Shown here: positions 9,969 to 20,286 of the stretch, in pieces
How the letters are laid out: each line of letters begins with the position of its first letter
Numbering within the stretch: position 1 is the stretch's first letter
NCBI RefSeq assembly: GCF_008329645.1
Contig: NZ_CP043474.1
Coordinates: 2,480,001-2,544,000, forward strand
Length of the DNA stretch: 64,000 nt
Origin: Mycolicibacterium grossiae
GTDB lineage: Bacteria > Actinomycetota > Actinomycetes > Mycobacteriales > Mycobacteriaceae
Reading direction: 5' to 3'
The notes under the pieces: generated by a model
Told to the model about the DNA's origin: nothing
The model's input: only the letters and a program-made list of their open reading frames with translations
Databases searched by the model: none
Position numbers and translations under genes: made by a program

Positions 9969-10044
9969 CAATCGTGTTCCGCCCCGGAGATCCCCGTTGC
10001 GACGGGTGATGTCCGGGGCGGCATGCGTTCCACCCCCTGCGTAG

Positions 10045-11679
<1,635 letters not shown>

Positions 11680-11694
11680 GAAACACCCCGTGAA

Positions 11695-11726
11695 GCACCC
11701 CCGGTCCTGATGGGCCGGGGGTGTTT
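11695..11726 (+). terminator. Intrinsic-type terminator after groEL1
   Basis: Stem CACCCCCGG (11696-11704) with CCGGGGGTG (11715-11723), a 10-base loop and a short T run (TGTTT). Perfect 9-bp stem 16 bp after the groEL1 stop. Confidence 0.8.
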
Positions 11727-11749
11727 CGCGTTCGGGCGAGGACCCGGTG

Positions 11750-11755
11750 TAGCCT
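11750..11755 (+). promoter_or_regulatory. -10 hexamer TAGCCT of the DAHP synthase leader
   Basis: TAGCCT ends 7 bp before the GTG of the leader peptide at 11763, so transcription would begin at or one base before the GTG and the leader peptide would be read from a leaderless mRNA. No convincing -35 hexamer. Confidence 0.55.
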
Positions 11756-11762
11756 CATCGAC

Positions 11763-11822
11763 GTGAACATCCGCGCGCTCGCCAGCTATTGGCGCTTTAT
11801 GACGGCTCCGGGCGGAGCCTGA
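11763..11822 (+). CDS. Aromatic leader peptide of the DAHP synthase attenuator
   Basis: A 19-codon reading frame, GTG to TGA, encoding MNIRALASYWRFMTAPGGA (GTG read as Met). Codons 9-12 specify Tyr, Trp, Arg, Phe (11787-11798), the three end products of the aromatic pathway in almost adjacent positions. It ends 115 bp before the DAHP synthase start and is followed by alternative hairpins and a U-tract terminator. This is the layout of a ribosome-mediated attenuator: scarcity of charged Tyr, Trp or Phe tRNA would stall the ribosome here. I recall comparable leader peptides before DAHP synthase genes in corynebacteria. The peptide itself probably has no other function. Confidence 0.85.
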   Translation: MNIRALASYWRFMTAPGGA

Positions 11823-11857
11823 CGAAGCGCAGCGTCGAGCACGCATCCCCCGGAGCC
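11804..11857 (+). promoter_or_regulatory. Alternative pairing segments of the aromatic attenuator
   Basis: GGCTCC (11804-11809) pairs with GGAGCC (11814-11819) over a 4-base loop, right at the end of the leader frame. The same first segment, extended as GGCTCCGGG (11804-11812), can instead pair with CCCGGAGCC (11849-11857). If a stalled ribosome covers the first segment, GCCTG (11817-11821) is free to pair with CAGGC (11858-11862) inside the terminator's 5' arm, and GCAGCG (11829-11834) with CGCTGC (11877-11882) in its 3' arm. The pairing scheme is inference from complementarity. Confidence 0.55.
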
Positions 11858-11858
11858 C

Positions 11859-11894
11859 AGGCAGTGACCATCAGGTCGCTGCCTTTCCTGTTTT
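11859..11894 (+). terminator. Attenuator terminator upstream of DAHP synthase
   Basis: AGGCAGTGACC (11859-11869), loop ATCA, GGTCGCTGCCT (11874-11884): an 11-bp stem with one G-U pair, followed by TTCCTGTTTT. An intrinsic terminator lying in the leader, 43 bp before the gene start, as expected for transcription attenuation. Confidence 0.85.
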
Positions 11895-11937
11895 CAAGGG
11901 CACCGGACGACCACTCGGGTGCCGAGAAAGGCATTCG

Positions 11938-13002
11938 ATGAACCTGACGCAGACCGCGCCGTCCACCAGCGACCGGCGCATCCTCACCTTCGAAGAGATA
12001 CCCAGCCCGCACGCCGTCGGGTCGGAGTTCCCGCTCGGCGCCCGCCGCGCGGAGCGGGTCGCCCGCGACCGTGACGAGATCGCCGACATCCTCGCGGGCC
12101 GCGACGACCGGCTCTTGGTGGTCGTCGGCCCCTGCTCGGTGCACGACCCGGTCGCGGCCGTCGACTACGCCCACCGGCTGGCCCGCACCGCCGCCGATCT
12201 GGACGACCGGCTCAAAATCGTCATGCGGGTCTACTTCGAGAAGCCGCGCACCACGATCGGCTGGAAGGGTCTGATCAACGACCCCGGCATGGACGGCACC
12301 TTCGACGTGTCACGTGGTCTGCGTACCGCGCGCCGCCTGCTGCTCGACGTCATCGACATCGGGCTCCCCGTGGGTTGCGAGTTCCTCGAGCCGATCAGCC
12401 CGCAGTACATCGCCGACGCCGTGGCGTGGGGCGCGATCGGAGCCCGCACCACCGAGTCGCAAGTGCACCGCCAGCTCGCCTCGGGACTGTGCATGCCGGT
12501 CGGCTTCAAGAACGGCACCGACGGCAACGTGCAGGTGGCCGTCGACGGCGTGAAGGCGGCTGCCGCCCAACACGTCTTCTTCGGCATGGACGACCTCGGT
12601 CGCGGCGCCCTGGTGCGCACCGCGGGCAATGCCGACTGCCACGTCATCCTGCGCGGCGGTACGACCGGCCCCAATTACGGCGCCGAGGCCGTGCGGTCGG
12701 TGGCCGACGTCCTGGACGGATCGGGACTGCCCGGCCGCGTCGTCGTCGACTGCAGCCACGCGAACTCGGGCAAGGACCACGTCCGACAGGCCGCCGTCGC
12801 CGCGGAGGTCGCGCAGTCGGTACGCGCCGGCCTGCCGATCAGCGGCGTCATGCTGGAGAGCTTCCTGGTGGCGGGCGCCCAGTCGCCCGACGCCCGGCCG
12901 CTGACCTACGGGCAGTCGGTCACCGACGCGTGCATGGATTGGCCGACGACGGATGCGGTCCTGCGCGACCTGGCTCGCGCGGTCACGCCGTCACGTCGAT
13001 GA
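11938..13002 (+). CDS. aroG: 3-deoxy-7-phosphoheptulonate synthase, class I
   Basis: First enzyme of the shikimate pathway, condensing phosphoenolpyruvate and erythrose 4-phosphate to DAHP. 354 residues, class I-alpha (E. coli AroFGH type): LVVVGPCSVHDP near residue 62, VYFEKPRTTIGWKG, GCEFLEPISPQY, GIGARTTESQ-like AIGARTTESQ, GFKNGTDG, ILRGG and VDCSHANSGK. M. tuberculosis relies on an unrelated-looking class II enzyme, so a class I copy is an addition. Regulation is predicted from the aromatic leader peptide and terminator upstream. GAAAGG lies 6 bp before the ATG. The last 20 bp overlap the convergent VOC gene. Confidence 0.94.
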   Translation: MNLTQTAPSTSDRRILTFEEIPSPHAVGSEFPLGARRAERVARDRDEIADILAGRDDRLLVVVGPCSVHDPVAAVDYAHRLARTAADLDDRLKIVMRVYFEKPRTTIGWKGLINDPGMDGTFDVSRGLRTARRLLLDVIDIGLPVGCEFLEPISPQYIADAVAWGAIGARTTESQVHRQLASGLCMPVGFKNGTDGNVQVAVDGVKAAAAQHVFFGMDDLGRGALVRTAGNADCHVILRGGTTGPNYGAEAVRSVADVLDGSGLPGRVVVDCSHANSGKDHVRQAAVAAEVAQSVRAGLPISGVMLESFLVAGAQSPDARPLTYGQSVTDACMDWPTTDAVLRDLARAVTPSRR

Positions 13003-13393
13003 TCCACGTGACGCCGAAGCGGTCGGTGAGCTTGCCGTAGAGCGGCGAGAAGACGGCCGGCCCGAGCGGATCCTCGATCGTCGCGCCGTCGGCGAGGGCG
13101 TTCCAGTAGCCGGTGATCTCGTCCGGGTCGCTCCCTCGCAGAGCGAGATAGAAGGGGTTCTCGCCGGGGTTCCACGCCTTCGCGTCCTGAACGTCGTAAG
13201 CCATGACGCGGAAGCCGCTCGGCGACTCGACCTGCCCCCAGGCCAGTTGGTCCGCCTGGCCGGGGCCCTGCCCGGCGGGGACGTCACCGTACGGCGCGAC
13301 GACGAGGTCGCCGCCGAACACCGAGTGGTAGAACTCCAGCGCCTGGCGGGCGTTGCCGCGGAAGTTGACGTGCAGTGTGCTCGTGACGCTCAT
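12983..13393 (-). CDS. VOC superfamily (PhnB/glyoxalase-like) protein
   Basis: 136-residue single-domain vicinal oxygen chelate protein: STLHVNFRGNARQALEFYHSVFGGDLV is the PhnB-type N-terminus, and FYLALRGSDPDEITGYWNALADGATIEDPLG is characteristic of the DUF1338/3-demethylubiquinone-methyltransferase-like group. Such proteins bind metals or antibiotics or catalyse isomerisations; no substrate can be assigned. Its 3' end overlaps the convergent DAHP synthase gene by 20 bp. Confidence 0.85.
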   Translation of the reverse strand: MSVTSTLHVNFRGNARQALEFYHSVFGGDLVVAPYGDVPAGQGPGQADQLAWGQVESPSGFRVMAYDVQDAKAWNPGENPFYLALRGSDPDEITGYWNALADGATIEDPLGPAVFSPLYGKLTDRFGVTWIIDVTA

Positions 13394-13482
13394 GGCTCTC
13401 CTCGTATCGATCCGTGCTCACGCATCACTCTCGCGGACATGGCGGACAGGTGGTGTCCTCCATCGAGTGGTTCTCTTCGCAC

Positions 13483-13519
13483 GAAGACGCCCCCGTCCGA
13501 TGTGGCCGGGGGCGTCTTC
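13483..13519. terminator. Bidirectional-looking hairpin between the VOC and small secreted genes
   Basis: GAAGACGCCCCCG (13483-13495) and CGGGGGCGTCTTC (13507-13519), a perfect 13-bp stem with an 11-base loop. It lies 14 bp beyond the stop of the minus-strand secreted protein and probably ends its transcript. No T run on that strand. Confidence 0.75.
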
Positions 13520-13533
13520 GAGGAAGAGGAAGG

Positions 13534-13707
13534 TCAGAACGGCGTGTCGATGAAGCCGTTCGTCGTGTTCACCTCGTCCTGGTTGTCGACGCTGTAGTGG
13601 GGCAGCGGCGGGTTGTATTCGATGCTCGCCTGAGCGGGACCGGCGAGGCCGAGCACCGCGGCGGTCAGGCCGGAGGCGATCATGGTGGCGATACCGAGCT
13701 TCTTCAT
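13534..13707 (-). CDS. Small secreted protein
   Basis: 57 residues: a signal peptide (MKKLGIATMIASGLTAAVLGLAG, cleavage likely after AQA) and a mature part of about 30 residues rich in Asn and Pro, ending in Phe. No family recognised. Start at ATG 13707 is chosen over the in-frame ATG at 13716 because AGAAG lies 9 bp upstream of it. Flanked on its 3' side by a strong hairpin. Could be a short cell-envelope peptide; function unknown. Confidence 0.65.
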   Translation of the reverse strand: MKKLGIATMIASGLTAAVLGLAGPAQASIEYNPPLPHYSVDNQDEVNTTNGFIDTPF

Positions 13708-13827
13708 CGAGATCATCTTCTTCTGTGTCGTCCGGGACCTTGTCGTTCCGGTATGCCCAGGTCAACCGGCACGAGCCCAAGATCATTTCGTGTGGCGGTA
13801 ATTGGCCGACGGCTGGCAGCAATCGAC

Positions 13828-13833
13828 TAGGTT
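13828..13833 (+). promoter_or_regulatory. -10 hexamer TAGGTT of the DUF4349 lipoprotein
   Basis: TAGGTT ends 7 bp before the GTG at 13841, predicting a leaderless mRNA and supporting GTG 13841 as the start. Confidence 0.5.
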
Positions 13834-13840
13834 GCCGTTC

Positions 13841-14758
13841 GTGAACCCGATCTCGCTCCGGTCGATCGCCACCGCCGTCACCGTCGCGGCGCTGCTGACG
13901 GCGTGTTCGGGCTCCCCGGGGCCGGCACCCGCCTCCGGAGGCGGCGGCATCGCCGACAGCGTTGCTCCCGCGGCGCCCGCTCCGCAGAAAGGGCCCGCAG
14001 AGGCGCCGGAACTGAAGCGCGACGTCGTCACCACGGCATCGATGACCGTGACGGTGGCCGACCCGTCCGCCGCTGCCGACCGGGCCGCAGTCATCGTCGA
14101 GGATGCCGGCGGACGCGTGGACAGCCGGTCCGAGGACGCGGGTACCGGCGCCGGCCGGGCCCAGACGTCGGTCGTCCTGCGGGTGCCGTCGGCCAAGCTC
14201 GACCCGGTGGTGCGCGACCTCAAGTCACTGGGTGAGGTTCAGACGGCGGAGACGACGGCCGAGGACGTCACCGCGCAACGGGTAGACCTCGACGCGCGGA
14301 TCCGGGCGCTGCAGACGTCCGTCGATCGGCTGCTCGCCATCATGCGCGACGCACGCGACCCGGACGCCCTCATCACCGCAGAAGGGGCACTGTCGCAACG
14401 CCAGGCCGAACTCGACAGCCTGCGAGCCCAGCGCGACCAGCTCGGCGACCGCGTCGACTTCGCCACCGTGACCGTCACGCTGGTGGCCGAGCAGCCGGGT
14501 GGTCCCGGGCCGACGCAGTACCGAGGTTTCGGCGGTCAGGTGGAGCGCGGCTGGGACGCCCTGGTGACGGTGGCGACCCAGGGCGTCCTGCTGGTGGGAC
14601 TGTTCCTCCCGTGGCTGGGCGCGCTGCTCGTCGTGGCCCTCGCGGGCTACCTCGTCACCAGGCTGGCGGGCTCACGCCGCAGGACACCGCCCGAAACGGC
14701 GACGATCCCCGGTGGAGACCGGGGATCGTCGGACGGTTCAGCGGGGGACGGCGATTAG
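13841..14758 (+). CDS. DUF4349 lipoprotein
   Basis: 305-residue predicted lipoprotein: signal peptide with lipobox LLTAC (Cys near residue 19), a Pro/Gly-rich linker, a DUF4349 domain with a long coiled-coil (about residues 145-200: RIRALQTSVDRLLAIMRDA and AEGALSQRQAELDSLRAQRD), then a transmembrane helix near 245-275 and a charged tail. DUF4349 proteins form envelope-associated coiled coils, often neighbours of two-component or mechanosensing genes; no activity known. Start at GTG 13841 fits the signal peptide and the TAGGTT hexamer. Overlaps the convergent whiB3 by 4 bp. Confidence 0.84.
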   Translation: MNPISLRSIATAVTVAALLTACSGSPGPAPASGGGGIADSVAPAAPAPQKGPAEAPELKRDVVTTASMTVTVADPSAAADRAAVIVEDAGGRVDSRSEDAGTGAGRAQTSVVLRVPSAKLDPVVRDLKSLGEVQTAETTAEDVTAQRVDLDARIRALQTSVDRLLAIMRDARDPDALITAEGALSQRQAELDSLRAQRDQLGDRVDFATVTVTLVAEQPGGPGPTQYRGFGGQVERGWDALVTVATQGVLLVGLFLPWLGALLVVALAGYLVTRLAGSRRRTPPETATIPGGDRGSSDGSAGDGD

Positions 14759-15045
14759 GCGGAGCGGCGGATGCCGCGCTTGAGCAGGAGTTCGCGCTCG
14801 GACTCACTGAGCCCACCCCAGATGCCGTAGGGCTCGCCGACGGCGAGGGCGTGGGTACGGCACTGCGTGATGACGGGGCAGCTGCGGCACATCTCCTTGG
14901 CGCGCATCTCGCGCTGCGCCCGAGCGCGGCCGCGCTCGCCGTCGGGATGGAAGAACATCGAGGAGTCGACGCCCCGGCAGACGCCCTGCATCTGCCAGTC
15001 CCAGATGTCGGCGTTGGGTCCGGGAAGCTGTTGCGGCTGTGGCAT
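14755..15045 (-). CDS. whiB3: WhiB3 redox-sensing iron-sulfur transcription factor
   Basis: 96 residues with the four [4Fe-4S] ligands C23, C53, C56 and C62 (CxxCxxxxxC arrangement) and the GGLSESER turn before a basic C-terminus. Spacing and flanking sequence agree with WhiB3, which in M. tuberculosis senses NO, O2 and redox state, binds the principal sigma factor and controls lipid synthesis. Located next to the sigD locus, as in M. tuberculosis. GAGGGGAT precedes the ATG on the minus strand. Most of the 410-bp gap upstream is available for its promoter. Confidence 0.94.
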   Translation of the reverse strand: MPQPQQLPGPNADIWDWQMQGVCRGVDSSMFFHPDGERGRARAQREMRAKEMCRSCPVITQCRTHALAVGEPYGIWGGLSESERELLLKRGIRRSA

Positions 15046-15455
15046 TGGGAAATCCCCTCTCTACGCGGTACATCGCGGTAGAACCACCCGCGTGAGTCGT
15101 GAAACGTTCCGAGCCCTAGTCGCCGCTGACTGCTCGTGGACACAACGTAGAGACGCTTCCGAAATTGCGTCAATAGCCCGAACACCTGCTCAGGCCCCGA
15201 GCGGCAGCGTCGGAATTTACGTCTCGTTAATCCATGCGACGTGGCCGCAACGCAGCTCGTGGTTGCCGGGAGCGCCCAGTGACGGACCGCGGACCGTTTC
15301 CGCTGCTCGCGTCGAATGGCGCTGTGCCGCTTGCGACTACCGCTCACATGCCAGTTGATCTGGCTGTAACACGGGGTCCACGAACTGTTAACCGATGTTG
15401 GCTTGGCAACAATCTGGTCCGCCGACGCGCAGCGGGGCCTTGGTAGGTTCCGGGC
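15046..15455. other. Intergenic region between divergent whiB3 and the sigD-locus gene
   Basis: 410 bp without a credible gene. Base composition is lower in GC than the flanks. It must hold the whiB3 promoter on the minus strand; the only plus-strand element I can point to is the TAGGTT hexamer at its right end. No strong inverted repeat stood out. Confidence 0.6.
15444..15449 (+). promoter_or_regulatory. -10 hexamer TAGGTT of the gene at 15456
   Basis: TAGGTT ends 6 bp before GTG 15456; predicts a leaderless transcript. Confidence 0.5.
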
Positions 15456-16241
15456 GTGCTGCTGACCGACTGTGCCTTCGGCGCGCGGCCGGACGCGTGG
15501 CCGCTGCCGCCGGCGACCACGGCCGAGGAGCACTGGCACCGCGCGGTCGCGGCGGGCGGACAGGGGCACTACGGCGCCGCGCTCGCCGACCTCGAGACGC
15601 TGGCCCGGTTGCCGGCCAGCGGTGCGCTCAGGTCACTGGGCCTCAGCACGCGCGCGTCGTTCCTGCGCCAGTTGGGCCACCACGGCGCCGCCCGGGTATG
15701 GGACGGTCGAGCCTGGGGAGCCGTCGCGGCCGACCCCGACGCTGCGCCCGACGCCGCCGCCGATGCGTTGGTGGGGCTGGCGGCCGACGCGCTCGGCGTG
15801 GGCCGGTTCGCCCTCTCCGCGCGACTGCTGCACCGCGCAGCGCCGGTCGTCGAGCGTGCGCAGCCCCGGGCGGCGGTCCGGTGGGGCTGGGTGTCGGCCG
15901 AGCTGGCGATGGCCACCGGGCAGGGAGCCGCCGCCGTCGGGCACGCCGAGCGGGCCGTCGGCCGCGCCGGGGCCACCGGCTCCACGCGACACGCCGTGAA
16001 GTCCGAGGTCGTGCTCGCCGCCGCCCTGTGTTGCAGCGGCGAACTGGACGCCTCCCGCCGCGTCGCCGAGGCGGCACTCGGCATGGCGGAACGCCACGGT
16101 TTGGTGCCGCTGACCTGGGCTTTGGCGAGCCTGCTCGGTGACATCGGGGGAGTGACGCGCGAGGCGGAAGAACTGCGGGCGACGCGTGAGCGATCCGCAG
16201 CCGTCGTGCGACACCGCGGCGGCACGTGGGCGGTCCGCTGA
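15456..16241 (+). CDS. Helical-repeat hypothetical protein of the sigD locus
   Basis: 261 residues, very rich in Ala, Arg and Leu, almost entirely helical, with tetratricopeptide-like pairs such as HWHRAVAAGGQGHYGAALADLETLARL and ADALVGLAADALGVGRFALSARLLHRA. It corresponds by position to the conserved hypothetical Rv3415c beside sigD in M. tuberculosis. Probably a protein-interaction scaffold in the cytoplasm; no enzymatic motif. GTG start. Confidence 0.78.
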   Translation: MLLTDCAFGARPDAWPLPPATTAEEHWHRAVAAGGQGHYGAALADLETLARLPASGALRSLGLSTRASFLRQLGHHGAARVWDGRAWGAVAADPDAAPDAAADALVGLAADALGVGRFALSARLLHRAAPVVERAQPRAAVRWGWVSAELAMATGQGAAAVGHAERAVGRAGATGSTRHAVKSEVVLAAALCCSGELDASRRVAEAALGMAERHGLVPLTWALASLLGDIGGVTREAEELRATRERSAAVVRHRGGTWAVR

Positions 16242-16321
16242 TTCGAAGCCCGCGGAGCGGATCATTAGTCTTTAGCTGACACCTCGCCGCCCCATCCGTA
16301 ACGCTGGAGATATCGCACACG

Positions 16322-16900
16322 ATGACAATTTCGGGAGACGGTCTCGATGCCATCGTTGCTCAAGCAGTCGGCGGCGATCGAGATGCCCTCCGGAAGGTGC
16401 TGGAGACCATCCGCCCGATCGTCGTCCGCTACGTGCGGGCGCGGATCGGAACCGCGGACCGCAGCGGTCTCTCAGCTGACGACGTGGCTCAGGAGGTGTG
16501 CTTGGCCGCCATCACGGCGCTGCCGCGCTACAGGGATCAGGGACGACCGTTCCTGGCCTTCGTCTACGGCATCGCCGCACACAAGGTTGCTGACGCCCAC
16601 CGCGCCGCGGGGCGCAACAAGAGCGATGCCACCGACACCATGCCCGAGCGTGCCTCCACGGCCGCCGGGCCCGAGCAGCTCGCCATCGACGCCGATTCGG
16701 CCGCGAGGATGAACGCGCTGCTCGCCGTGCTGCCCGAGAAGCAGCGCGAGATCGTCATCCTGCGCGTCGTCGTCGGCATGAGTGCCGAGGAGACCGCCGA
16801 GGCGGTCGGCAGTACGCCGGGAGCGGTGCGCGTCGCCCAGCACCGCGCTCTGGCCCGACTCAAGAGCGAGATCGTGGCGACGGGACACGACCATGCCTGA
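16322..16900 (+). CDS. sigD: RNA polymerase sigma factor SigD (ECF)
   Basis: ECF sigma factor of 192 residues. Region 2 (SADDVAQEVCLAAITALPRYRDQGRPFLAFVYGIAAHKVADAHR) recognises the -10 element; region 4 (LPEKQREIVILRVVVGMSAEETAEAVGSTPGAVRVAQHRALARLK) contains the helix-turn-helix for the -35. In M. tuberculosis SigD responds to nutrient limitation and is held by RsdA, which is the next gene and overlaps by 8 bp. Confidence 0.95.
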   Translation: MTISGDGLDAIVAQAVGGDRDALRKVLETIRPIVVRYVRARIGTADRSGLSADDVAQEVCLAAITALPRYRDQGRPFLAFVYGIAAHKVADAHRAAGRNKSDATDTMPERASTAAGPEQLAIDADSAARMNALLAVLPEKQREIVILRVVVGMSAEETAEAVGSTPGAVRVAQHRALARLKSEIVATGHDHA

Positions 16901-18128
16901 CTTCGGACGCTGGACCTCGAACGGGGGAGATCCCTCCCTCAACGACATCAACCGTGCCGACCGCTTCATCGAAGCGCTCAGCAGCAATCAGCCGGTCTAC
17001 TCCACCGATCCCGGCGACGCCGAGCTGGCGTTCCTCCTCGCGGACTGGCGTGACGGCGTCCGCGAGACGCCGTCGTCGGTGACGGTCACCGAGGCCGACG
17101 CCGTGGCGGCCCTCGCTGCAGCGACCGCCCCGCACCGCGGTAACCGCCGCACGCTGGCCGTCGTCGGCTCCGCGGCTGCCGCCGTCCTGTGCGTGGGCGG
17201 CTTCGGCGCGGCCGTCTACGGCGCCGGACCGGGTGACGGTCTGTACGGATTGCGCACCATGTTCTTCGGCGAGCAGCAGGCCACGCGCGACGACCAGGTG
17301 GTCCTCGCTGCGCAGCAGGAACTTGCCCAGGTGCAGCAGCTCGTCGAGCAGGGCCAGTGGGATCAGGCCCAGGACAAGCTCGCCACGCTTTCGTCCACCG
17401 TGCAGAGCGTCGAGCAGGTCGAGCGCAAGCACGACCTGATCGAGCAGTGGAATGCGTTGACCTACAAGGTGGTCGAGCAGGATCCTGCAGCGACCCTGCC
17501 TCCGGTCGGCGAGCCGTTGCCACCGCTGCCGGACGCCCCGCTGACGCTCCTGCCGCTGCCGGCCCTGCCCGATCCCGGCGCCACGTCGACGTCGTCGTCC
17601 ACGTCGTCCACGTCGCCGGGAGAGACCACCTCGTCGCCGGGTGAGACCACCACCTCGACGTCCGAGGTCACGCCGTCGCCGTCGGACGTGCCGAGTACGA
17701 CGCTGCCGAGTACGACGCTGCCGAGTACGACGCTGCCGGGTACGACGCTGCCGAGTTCGACCGTGCCGAGTGCGACGCCGAGCACCCCGGTGACCACGCC
17801 GCCGCCGGCCAGCACGCCCGCGGCCACACCGCCGCCGTCGAGTGCGACCCGGCCGCCGGCCACGTCCACGACCACCGTGGTGTCGCCGACGACCACGACG
17901 ACGGTGACTCAGGCACCGGCAGCCCAGCCGCCCGCGGCACCCGGTTCATTGGTCGCACCGCCGGTCCAGACGCCGACGTTGGTGCAGGAGCAGCAGCAGG
18001 CCCCGGAGCGGGAGCAGAAGCCCGCGCGCGAGGACGCACCCGTGACCACGGTGATCCTGCCGGGCGGCGGTCAGGGCAACGGCGGGGGCAATGGTGGCGG
18101 AAACGGCGGCGGCAACGGACGCGGGTGA
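16893..18128 (+). CDS. rsdA: Anti-sigma-D factor RsdA, membrane protein
   Basis: 411 residues starting at ATG 16893 inside the sigD end. Residues about 1-75 form the cytoplasmic sigma-binding part (ADRFIEALSSNQPVYSTDPGDAELAFLLADWR), about 87-110 is the single transmembrane helix (LAVVGSAAAAVLCVGGFGAAVYG), and the exterior part has a helical segment (ATRDDQVVLAAQQELAQVQQLVEQGQW) followed by some 200 residues of Thr/Ser/Pro low complexity. The C-terminus is a Gly-Asn repeat ending GNGRG. Release of SigD in M. tuberculosis involves regulated proteolysis of RsdA. Confidence 0.9.
   Translation: MPDFGRWTSNGGDPSLNDINRADRFIEALSSNQPVYSTDPGDAELAFLLADWRDGVRETPSSVTVTEADAVAALAAATAPHRGNRRTLAVVGSAAAAVLCVGGFGAAVYGAGPGDGLYGLRTMFFGEQQATRDDQVVLAAQQELAQVQQLVEQGQWDQAQDKLATLSSTVQSVEQVERKHDLIEQWNALTYKVVEQDPAATLPPVGEPLPPLPDAPLTLLPLPALPDPGATSTSSSTSSTSPGETTSSPGETTTSTSEVTPSPSDVPSTTLPSTTLPSTTLPGTTLPSSTVPSATPSTPVTTPPPASTPAATPPPSSATRPPATSTTTVVSPTTTTTVTQAPAAQPPAAPGSLVAPPVQTPTLVQEQQQAPEREQKPAREDAPVTTVILPGGGQGNGGGNGGGNGGGNGRG
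17691..17780 (+). repeat. Six tandem 15-bp units in rsdA
   Basis: CCGAGTACGACGCTG three times exactly, then three diverged copies, coding for P-S-T-T-L pentapeptides in the extracellular stalk. In-frame unit size means copy-number change alters stalk length without breaking the protein. Confidence 0.9.
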
Positions 18129-18146
18129 TCCGCTCGCGTTACGCCG

Positions 18147-18554
18147 TCAGCGATAGCCGTCGGAGTCCGACGACGTGGCCTCGTTGAGCGAGGCGTCCGC
18201 GTAACCGCGGCAGTAGTCCCAGGTGACGTAGGCGTCGGGCTCGGGGTCGTAGGCCGGCTCGTGCGGGCGCACCGTCCCGTCGACGAGCAGCTGCAGCAGG
18301 TTGGCGCGCAGCATGTCCCAGTCGTGGTAGTGGTCCTGCTGGCATTCGTCGCAGCACACCACCAGTCCGCGAATTCCCTTGTGCGCCAACAATGCTTCAT
18401 AGACGGCGAGGTCCGCGAGATCGGCCTCCACCGCGACGCGCTCCTGCGGATCCAGCGGCTGGCCGGGCTCGATCGCATCGAGAGCCGCCGAGGGATCGCA
18501 CGGGTCGTCGGCGAACGGATCGGGCGGCAAACCCGGTGGCAGGTGGTCTCGCAC
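18147..18554 (-). CDS. DUF5319 protein
   Basis: 135-residue acidic conserved hypothetical protein, the counterpart of Rv3412 by position between rsdA and guaB2. A CxxC motif (VVCCDECQQDHYHDWDMLRANLLQLL) near residue 80 suggests metal or redox chemistry. The start is GTG 18554 rather than the in-frame GTG at 18563, because a TACTGT hexamer (18562-18567) ends 7 bp before it and would overlap the longer reading. Function unknown; convergent with rsdA. Confidence 0.8.
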   Translation of the reverse strand: MRDHLPPGLPPDPFADDPCDPSAALDAIEPGQPLDPQERVAVEADLADLAVYEALLAHKGIRGLVVCCDECQQDHYHDWDMLRANLLQLLVDGTVRPHEPAYDPEPDAYVTWDYCRGYADASLNEATSSDSDGYR

Positions 18555-18561
18555 GGGTTCC

Positions 18562-18567
18562 ACAGTA
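18562..18567 (-). promoter_or_regulatory. -10 hexamer TACTGT of the DUF5319 gene
   Basis: Minus-strand TACTGT 7 bp before GTG 18554; it decides the start codon and predicts a leaderless mRNA. Confidence 0.5.
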
Positions 18568-18653
18568 CGCAGGCCCCGTGGGGTCGCGCTAGCGCTCCGT
18601 GGCCCCGCCGGGGCGTGTCCGGTGGGCGATCGGGCGCCGTCGGCGCAGCGTGA

Positions 18654-20273
<1,620 letters not shown>

Positions 20274-20286
20274 GGGACCCCGACGC

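Noticed and set aside
16298..16305. GTAACGCT as the -35 of a SigD-dependent promoter for sigD itself
   Set aside because: It resembles the SigD consensus I recall, but lies 16 bp before the ATG, so its -10 would fall on the start codon and transcription would begin inside the gene.
17691..17780. Regular repeats as a possible CRISPR array
   Set aside because: Units are contiguous, 15 bp, in frame within rsdA and code for P-S-T-T-L; no spacers and no cas genes.
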